This document shows positions 47,778-53,145 of a stretch of 53,145 nucleotides of DNA, piece after piece. This DNA is from Eubacteriales bacterium (GTDB taxonomy: Bacteria > Bacillota > Clostridia > Oscillospirales > Butyricicoccaceae), in contig JAUNGQ010000011.1 of assembly GCA_030524285.1 (NCBI GenBank), positions 1 to 53,145 of the forward strand. Reading direction: 5' to 3'. Position 1 is the stretch's first letter, and each line of letters starts with the position of its first letter. Under the pieces are notes generated by a model. It made no database searches, was not told the DNA's origin, and saw nothing but the letters and a program-made list of their open reading frames with translations. A program made the position numbers and the translations under genes.

Positions 47778-48782
47778 TTAGCGATAATTATACCGCTTCA
47801 TAGATTTTTGTAAATGTTCCTCCATAAATTTTCCCGCAGCTTCATCATCCCGGGATAAAATCGCACCATAAATCAAACGATGCTCCTTATGTATTTCCTC
47901 CAGCTGCTCTTCATCCACCATACCGGTTCCACTGACATGCTTCATCAGATTGCTGATCGTCTGGATCATACTGTGGATGACCGGATTGCCTGAGCCTGCT
48001 GCAATACATAGATGGAATTCCAAATCACAGTTTAGAAAGCTCTGATAATCCAAATGCACATATGCATCATGAATACGTGTGGAAATATCATGCAATTTTT
48101 CCATGCATTCTTCATCCGCAGCACTTGCTGTCAGCTCTGCCGCCTTTTTTTCCAGCAGATTCCGAACCATCAGAATGCTTTCAATCTGGTTACCGTTGAG
48201 AAAAAGGGACCACGAAAGAGGAATGATAAAAAAGTCTGCTTCATCATTGCTGATAAATGTTCCCTGTCCCGGACGGATGTCAAGCATACCCAGTACATCC
48301 AATACCTTTAATGCCTCACGAATTGCTGACCGCCCTACGCCGAGCTTGTCTGCCAAAATACGGTCAGATTCGATTTTGTCGCCCTTTTTCAATCGTTTGT
48401 CAAAAAGCTGTTCGGAGAAATACATTGTGAGACGGTACAGCAGGCGATCTATATTTCCAACCTTTGCTGTTGGCTGTGAAATATCTGCTGTATCTTTTGC
48501 ATTTGGAAGCACCGTATTCAGCCTGTCTGCAAATTTCTCGGGTGTCATGGAAAACAGCATCGGATCTATTTGCAGCTTTTCGGCAACTGTCAGTACTACT
48601 TCACTGGTACGGCTTCCGCCCTTTGACTCCAGATTGGAAAATGTAGCGACACACATAGAAGGCTTTCCATCTTCCGATGTCAGAAATTTCTGAATAAACT
48701 CCTTCTGTGTCAGCGCTAAATGCCTCCTCAGCAAGCGAATATTATCTTTTTTATAAGTAGAATTCCAGTTTACTTCTCCCAT
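47778..48782 (-). CDS. GntR/FadR-type regulator with N-terminal XRE-like helix-turn-helix
   Basis: 334 aa. Residues about 12-80 look like an XRE/Cro helix-turn-helix (IRLLRRHLALTQKEFIQKFL...ATFSNLESKG). Residues about 110-180 are a GntR winged helix (KKGDKIESDRILADKLGVGR then SAIREALKVLDVLGMLDIRP). Residues about 185-330 are an FCD ligand-binding domain (EKKAAELTASAADEECMEKL; DLEFHLCIAAGSGNPVI; EHRLIYGAI with the metal-binding His pattern). Usual FadR-type proteins are about 230 aa, so the first 100 residues are an added DNA-binding domain. Last gene of the minus-strand catabolic cluster and its likely regulator. GGAGG before the ATG. Confidence 0.85.
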   Translation of the reverse strand: MGEVNWNSTYKKDNIRLLRRHLALTQKEFIQKFLTSEDGKPSMCVATFSNLESKGGSRTSEVVLTVAEKLQIDPMLFSMTPEKFADRLNTVLPNAKDTADISQPTAKVGNIDRLLYRLTMYFSEQLFDKRLKKGDKIESDRILADKLGVGRSAIREALKVLDVLGMLDIRPGQGTFISNDEADFFIIPLSWSLFLNGNQIESILMVRNLLEKKAAELTASAADEECMEKLHDISTRIHDAYVHLDYQSFLNCDLEFHLCIAAGSGNPVIHSMIQTISNLMKHVSGTGMVDEEQLEEIHKEHRLIYGAILSRDDEAAGKFMEEHLQKSMKRYNYR

Positions 48783-48829
48783 ACAAACCTCCGCAAGCGG
48801 TCAAACATTTATATGGAGGAACCTTATCA

Positions 48830-50074
48830 TTAATCCCTGTTTAAAAGCTCCTGTGCCAGCTCCGTCATAATCACCGTGGCCTTTGCAAGATCACTATACT
48901 TGGTAAATTCTACCGGGCAATGGCTTCTGCCGTCCTTGCTCGGGACGAATACCATAACTGTCGGGATGACCTGACCGATTTCAAGCGAGTCATGTCCTGC
49001 ACCGCTCGGAAGATACTTATAGGAATATTCATGAGCCTTGCAGCTTTCCTCCATGATATGCAGCATCTCTTCGGAGAGATTCACCGGAGTAATGACCAGC
49101 TTGGTATCCATTTCATAGCTTCCGCCAATCGCAGCGGTTTCCCTGTCCAATGCAGCGCGAATCCGGTGTGCAATATCGTTAATATTATCGTTGTTTTTGG
49201 AACGAATGTCAACCGTAAATTCGACTTTCTCTGCCACGATATTCATGCCACCCGGTGTTGTCTTGATATATCCGGTTGTAGCAACCGTGCCGTCTGCCTT
49301 TTCCCTTGCCCAATCCGGAATCTTGGAAATGACCTTGGTTGCAGCTTCCACCGCATCCATACGCATGTCCATCGGTGTTGTTCCGGCATGGTCGGCACGG
49401 CCATGAACCGTAATCATGTAACGCTGAATACCGACAATACAGTCAACCAGACCGATTTCAATATTCTCTGCATCCAGCACAGGCCCCTGCTCAATATGTG
49501 CTTCAAGGAAATAACCTATAGAACCGTTTTCCCATGCAGCATCCTGCACCTTTTCCGGATCCAATCCATATCCCTTCATTGCATCGTAGATCGAAATTCC
49601 ATCGGTATCCTGAAACCTTCTGCAATAGTCCGGATCACGGTTGCCCAGCATTGCGCCGGAACCAAAGTAACCGGTACCAAAGCGCATACCCTCTTCATCA
49701 CAGAAACCAACAGCAACAAAATTCCTCTTTGGCTGTATGCCACTTTCCTTCAGCTGGCGTGCAACCTCAATGGCACAGATGACACCTGCAATACCATCAT
49801 AATCACCGCCGTTGATAACAGAATCATAATGGGAACCCATCATAACACATGGCAGTTCCGGGTTTTGACCTGCGAGTGTACCGATAATATTACCGGCGGC
49901 ATCCTCCCTGACCTCCATGCCTGCTTCCTGCATCAATTCTCCCAAAAATTCTACCGCTTCCCGTGCTTCCTTGGTAAACGGAAGTCTCGTACAGCCGTCT
50001 CCCGGGGTTGCAGTGAACTGTTTTAAATGCTCCAGATCTCTTGCAACCCGTCCTAAAATGTCTTCAATATACAT
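48830..50074 (-). CDS. M20 family Zn-dependent hydrolase (N-carbamoyl-L-amino acid hydrolase/allantoate amidohydrolase-like)
   Basis: 414 aa. Landmarks of the carbamoylase/allantoate amidohydrolase group: GCTRLPFTKEAREAVEFLGE, MGSHYDSVINGGDYDGIAGV (metal ligands), VGFCDEEGMRFGTGYFGSGA (general base Glu), LEAHIEQGPVLD, GRADHAGTTPMDMRMDA, and SGAGHDS near the end. The group hydrolyses ureido compounds such as N-carbamoyl amino acids, allantoate or ureidoglycine, releasing ammonia and CO2. The nearby carbamate kinase suggests that carbamoyl groups are handled in this cluster. Exact substrate unknown. Confidence 0.85.
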   Translation of the reverse strand: MYIEDILGRVARDLEHLKQFTATPGDGCTRLPFTKEAREAVEFLGELMQEAGMEVREDAAGNIIGTLAGQNPELPCVMMGSHYDSVINGGDYDGIAGVICAIEVARQLKESGIQPKRNFVAVGFCDEEGMRFGTGYFGSGAMLGNRDPDYCRRFQDTDGISIYDAMKGYGLDPEKVQDAAWENGSIGYFLEAHIEQGPVLDAENIEIGLVDCIVGIQRYMITVHGRADHAGTTPMDMRMDAVEAATKVISKIPDWAREKADGTVATTGYIKTTPGGMNIVAEKVEFTVDIRSKNNDNINDIAHRIRAALDRETAAIGGSYEMDTKLVITPVNLSEEMLHIMEESCKAHEYSYKYLPSGAGHDSLEIGQVIPTVMVFVPSKDGRSHCPVEFTKYSDLAKATVIMTELAQELLNRD

Positions 50075-50123
50075 AGTATCCCTCGTTTAATCCTACCGTT
50101 CTGCTTTTCTGCCAGGAAAGCAG

Positions 50124-50324
50124 CTATTTCTTTAATTTTCTCAGAATATAAACCTCAACCGGCGAATACAGCATTGCCCCAACAATCAGGACAAAGCCGA
50201 TCGTGCAAAGAACCGTTATCCCTGTGTTAAGACCTGCCAAAATCATTGCAAATGCAAGCATGATGACAATAAATGCAATGGTCAAACCGCCTGCCTTTGT
50301 CTGAAAAAAGCCCTTCTGTTCCAT
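50124..50324 (-). CDS. Small membrane protein with two helices
   Basis: 66 aa, MEQKGFFQTKAGGLTIAFIV then two hydrophobic helices (about 14-31 and 34-52) and a basic tail RKLKK. GGAGG 8 nt before the ATG; 15 bp after the permease gene, so co-transcribed. Family not recognised; an accessory subunit of the permease is possible. Confidence 0.75.
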   Translation of the reverse strand: MEQKGFFQTKAGGLTIAFIVIMLAFAMILAGLNTGITVLCTIGFVLIVGAMLYSPVEVYILRKLKK

Positions 50325-50339
50325 GTTTTCTGCCTCCGT

Positions 50340-51950
50340 TTACAATCCAACCATTGCGAATACGATAATGCCAATCAGGATTGTCGCCGGAATGGTAATG
50401 CTCATGATCTTTTTCAGTACCTTGCCTTCGCTGCCGAGGATATTCGCGGTTGTTGTTCCGAGGATAATCTTGCTCGGGCTGACTGCACTGCCAATGGCGC
50501 CACCGGCGGACTGTGCACCCAGAATAATCGACGGGTCTACGCCAAGCAGCTTCGCTGTCGTCAGCTGGAAGCCGCCGAACAGAATGTTCGAGCTCATGTT
50601 GCTGCCGGTCATAAAGGTTCCGAGCAGGCCGACAAACGGAGCAAATACAACATATACAATACCTAAAATGTCTGCAATACCATTGGCCAGCACGACAGTC
50701 TGTCCCGTACCGTCCATGATCTTGGACATGATAACCAGTCCGATCACGGCAATGCCGGACGGCATCGTCATGGAAATCGATTTGGTAAACACGCGCTTGA
50801 CGCCGCCTTTTTTAATCCAGCCATGCTTCTTGTAGAAAACCAGACCAATAATGGACGACACAAACAGAAACATACTCGCATGAGTAAAAATTGCCAACGG
50901 TGAAAAGCATTCGCTTGCCGCATTGACATAGCCATATCCAGTTGCAGTTTCCGGAAATGCGAAGCCGATTTTGAACTGTCCGAGGAACGAATTGATCGGT
51001 CCCACAACCAGTACCACCAGTGTAATGATGGAAAGCAGGAAATACGGCACAAATGCCTGTACCAGCGTCATATCCTTCGGCGCTTCATCGTTACCTTGTC
51101 CGGCAAAACTGCGATTCATAATCGGGCTGTTTTCCACAGACCATTCCTCGCGGTACAGCTTGCTCCTGCCGAGCAGCAGAATGACAACCAGAGAAATCGT
51201 TGCCGGGACAAAGCAGCAAATCGTTGTGTTCACTCCAGCCAGCAGCAGTTCACCGCCGCCCTGAATCACAGATAAAATCAGGACAGCAGGCAGCCCTTTT
51301 TTCACTGCCTTGCCTTTGCCATAGAACCAGCATACTGCGATACCGCCAATGATGTTCCACAGCCAGATAAAAGCAGCGGTCCACATAGCAGTTGACAGAT
51401 ATTCGGCACTTCCTACCGTCAAACCAGCGCTCATGGCAAGCGAATCCCATGCGGCGCCCAGCGTGCCGAAGGTATTGCCCCATGCCTGTCCGAGCAGCGG
51501 GATAATAACCGCCCACAGCGGCTGTACACCAATACCAATGAGCAGCGGCGCGCCGACTGCAACCGGCACGCCAAAGCCGGTAATGCCCTGCAAAAAGCTT
51601 TCAAAAATCCAGCCCATTGCCAGCACCAGCAGCAGCTCATTCGGCAGAAGCTTGCGCATGCCGTTCCGGATGACCAGAAACGCTTTGGCTTCGTCACCAA
51701 CCTGATACATCAGAATTGCGGTCCAGACAATCAGCAGAATAATCAATGCATTCCAGATGCCTTTGGCGCTTTCCGCGGCAATCAGCGTAATATCCGCTTT
51801 ATAAAAGAAAATTCCTGTGATAATGGTAATCAGCAGTCCAATCGGCGCTGCTTCCGTTGCGCCCCACTGGAATTTAATCATCAAAACCAGCAGCACCGCA
51901 ATCGGTAAAAATGCCATTACCCACATAAAAATAGTAACCGGTATATTCAT
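50340..51950 (-). CDS. LctP (L-lactate permease) family transporter
   Basis: 536 aa, about 12-14 membrane helices. LctP marks: WIFESFLQGITGFGVPVAVG, WGNTFGTLGAAWDSL, GTFMTGSNMSSNILFGGFQ and AQSAGGAIGSAVSPSKIILG. Known members import lactate or glycolate by proton symport. Its place between carbamate kinase and a carbamoylase suggests an organic acid or ureido acid as substrate; that is inference from context only. AGGAG before the ATG at 51950. Confidence 0.9.
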   Translation of the reverse strand: MNIPVTIFMWVMAFLPIAVLLVLMIKFQWGATEAAPIGLLITIITGIFFYKADITLIAAESAKGIWNALIILLIVWTAILMYQVGDEAKAFLVIRNGMRKLLPNELLLVLAMGWIFESFLQGITGFGVPVAVGAPLLIGIGVQPLWAVIIPLLGQAWGNTFGTLGAAWDSLAMSAGLTVGSAEYLSTAMWTAAFIWLWNIIGGIAVCWFYGKGKAVKKGLPAVLILSVIQGGGELLLAGVNTTICCFVPATISLVVILLLGRSKLYREEWSVENSPIMNRSFAGQGNDEAPKDMTLVQAFVPYFLLSIITLVVLVVGPINSFLGQFKIGFAFPETATGYGYVNAASECFSPLAIFTHASMFLFVSSIIGLVFYKKHGWIKKGGVKRVFTKSISMTMPSGIAVIGLVIMSKIMDGTGQTVVLANGIADILGIVYVVFAPFVGLLGTFMTGSNMSSNILFGGFQLTTAKLLGVDPSIILGAQSAGGAIGSAVSPSKIILGTTTANILGSEGKVLKKIMSITIPATILIGIIVFAMVGL

Positions 51951-51988
51951 TATTTTATAACTCCTACGGCATAGACGCAGAAATATTT

Positions 51989-52924
51989 TTACAGATGGAT
52001 GACAGTTCCTGTCTTACCTGCGATGCCATCTGCTGCCTTATCCAGCAGGGTAATCAGCGAACGCCGTCCCGGCTTGGATTCTGCAAAGCGAATGGATGCC
52101 TCTACCTTTGGAAGCATAGAGCCTTTTGCAAACTGTTCTTCTGCAATATACTGTTTTGCCTGTTCAACAGTCAGGTCGGAAAGCCATTCCTGATTTTCCT
52201 TACCAAAATTGATCGCAACCTTTTCTACTGCGGTCAGAATAATCAGGAAATCAGCATCCAACTGCTGTGCAAGCAGGCTGCTGGCATTGTCCTTATCAAT
52301 AACAGCGTTGACACCATCTAACCTTCCCTCATGGTCAACCACTGGAATACCGCCGCCACCGCAGGTGATGACAATATGTCCTGCTTTGTTTAGTGTTTTG
52401 ATGGTTTCCAGCTCACGGATCCGCTTCGGCAGAGGAGAGGCTACAACAACACGATAACCGCGTCCGGCATCTTCCTGGCAGTGTACACCATTGCTTTCGT
52501 TGATTTCCGCCTCTTCTTTGGTCATAAAACGGCCAATCGGCTTTGCCGGATTCTCGAAAGCCGGATCATCCTCATCCACCTCAACTTGAGACAGAATGGT
52601 AGATACCTTCACATCCATTTCACGGCGGCGCAGCTCGTATTTGATTGCATTCTGCAAATCAATGCCGATGTAGCCCTGGCTCATTGCCACACACGTTGGC
52701 AGCGGAATCTGCTTGTAATTTTCATGCATAACAACCATATTATCCATTGCATCCTGAATCATACCAACCTGCGGACCATTGCCATGCGTAATAATAATAT
52801 CCAAATCCTGCTGTAAAAGATCAACAATTACCTTCGCTGTCTTTTCTACAGCTTCCTTCTGCTCTTCTACATTTCTTCCAAGTGCATTGCCTCCTAAAGC
52901 AATAACAACCTTCTTTTTTCCCAT
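51989..52924 (-). CDS. arcC: Carbamate kinase
   Basis: Makes ATP from carbamoyl phosphate and ADP, 311 aa. N-terminal VVIALGGNALGR, ITHGNGPQVGMI, PLPTCVAMSQGYIGIDLQNA, VITCGGGGIPVV and the C-terminal AKGSMLPKVEASIRFAES are all typical. The ATG at 52924 has GGAGG 5 nt upstream and begins the conserved core; 52936 is the longer alternative. Upstream gene unidentified. No arginine deiminase is in view, so carbamoyl phosphate probably comes from another route such as ureide breakdown (compare the yqeA-type kinases). Confidence 0.93.
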   Translation of the reverse strand: MGKKKVVIALGGNALGRNVEEQKEAVEKTAKVIVDLLQQDLDIIITHGNGPQVGMIQDAMDNMVVMHENYKQIPLPTCVAMSQGYIGIDLQNAIKYELRRREMDVKVSTILSQVEVDEDDPAFENPAKPIGRFMTKEEAEINESNGVHCQEDAGRGYRVVVASPLPKRIRELETIKTLNKAGHIVITCGGGGIPVVDHEGRLDGVNAVIDKDNASSLLAQQLDADFLIILTAVEKVAINFGKENQEWLSDLTVEQAKQYIAEEQFAKGSMLPKVEASIRFAESKPGRRSLITLLDKAADGIAGKTGTVIHL

Positions 52925-52981
52925 ATTGGCCTCCAATCCGGCATCATCAAATGCCAGTCCGATTCCTTCCAGATTTCACCA

Positions 52982-53013
52982 GCTTTTCCGCCCCGGAAAA
53001 GGGACGAAAAAGC
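52982..53013 (-). other. Strong stem-loop in the carbamate kinase leader
   Basis: GCTTTTTCGTCCC and GGGGCGGAAAAGC (minus strand) pair over 13 positions with two G-U, 6 nt loop. No T-tract follows, so mRNA processing, stability or partial attenuation are more likely than simple termination. Confidence 0.5.
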
Positions 53014-53055
53014 CGATGATCCAAATAAAAGGAGATTTGAGATCTCAATCTTATC

Positions 53056-53076
53056 ATATGACAGTTTGTGTCATAT
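53056..53076. promoter_or_regulatory. Palindromic candidate operator of the catabolic cluster
   Basis: ATATGACA-GTTTG-TGTCATAT: 8 bp perfect arms, 5 bp centre, about 130 bp upstream of the carbamate kinase start. Size and symmetry suit a GntR-type dimer such as the one encoded at 47778. Confidence 0.5.
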
Positions 53077-53090
53077 CATACTGGTAAGTC

Positions 53091-53145
53091 TTAAGCCTTG
53101 AAGCCCAGCTTTTCAGCATACGCCTTGATTGCCTTCTCGAAGCAT
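53091..53145 (-). CDS. C-terminal end of an unidentified gene
   Basis: On the minus strand an open frame enters from the window edge and ends FEKAIKAYAEKLGFKA with a TAA at 53091. Only 17 codons are visible. Position upstream of carbamate kinase would suit a carbamoyltransferase or ureide enzyme, but nothing in these residues identifies it. Confidence 0.5.
   Translation of the reverse strand, partial: CFEKAIKAYAEKLGFKA

Overview
The window looks like a chromosomal segment of an anaerobic, fermentative Firmicute of class Clostridia. A butyrate-producing Ruminococcaceae/Oscillospirales relative (Butyricicoccus or Agathobaculum type) is my best guess. The basis is a butyryl-CoA:acetate CoA-transferase gene, a class III (anaerobic) ribonucleotide reductase, rubredoxin, an L-box lysine riboswitch, strong AGGAGG ribosome binding sites, and TTGACA/TATAAT promoters with 16-18 bp spacers. 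Most of it is ordinary core genome in short operons separated by clear intrinsic terminators. I see no tRNA, rRNA, CRISPR array or prophage.

Layout. 1-3.0 kb: an MgtC/SapB membrane protein cut by the window edge, then a LacI-type repressor divergent from a Gfo/Idh/MocA dehydrogenase. 3.0-8.0 kb: sbcD-sbcC-trmO operon. 8.2-10.2 kb: HIT protein, FkbM-type methyltransferase, ArsC/Spx-like protein. 10.3-12.2 kb: a probable small RNA, then prfC with a TTG start. 12.3-14.5 kb: bioY under a BirA operator, an AraC regulator and a Nudix hydrolase. 14.6-18.5 kb: M20 amidohydrolase, DMT exporter and the but gene. 18.6-22.1 kb: xpt, modABC and a second probable structured RNA of about 225 nt. 22.2-25.4 kb: anaerobic RNR genes under an NrdR box; the glycyl-radical motif sits on a separate 60-residue ORF. 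25.7-27.9 kb: thiM-thiE-HAD. 28.0-29.2 kb: AEC transporter and rubredoxin. 29.3-32.5 kb: asd-dapA-dapB behind a lysine riboswitch. 32.8-35.0 kb: queA-tgt.

35.1-43.6 kb holds one very large secreted repeat protein (about 2835 aa) with three C-terminal SLH domains. 43.9-46.9 kb is an island: a GHKL sensor kinase and a LytTR response regulator, convergent, flanked by inverted remnants of what I read as an IS982-family element. 47.1-53.1 kb has a nitroreductase, then a minus-strand catabolic cluster: end of an unidentified gene, carbamate kinase, LctP-type permease, small membrane protein, M20 carbamoylase/amidohydrolase, and an unusual XRE-GntR-FCD regulator. This cluster looks like uptake and breakdown of a ureido or carbamoyl compound with ATP recovered by carbamate kinase; the substrate cannot be read from sequence.

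The observations I would follow first are the split NrdD with its own glycyl-radical mini-subunit, the two unassigned RNA genes (10.36-10.50 kb and 21.90-22.12 kb), the bioY promoter nested inside the upstream terminator, and the IS-flanked two-component island.
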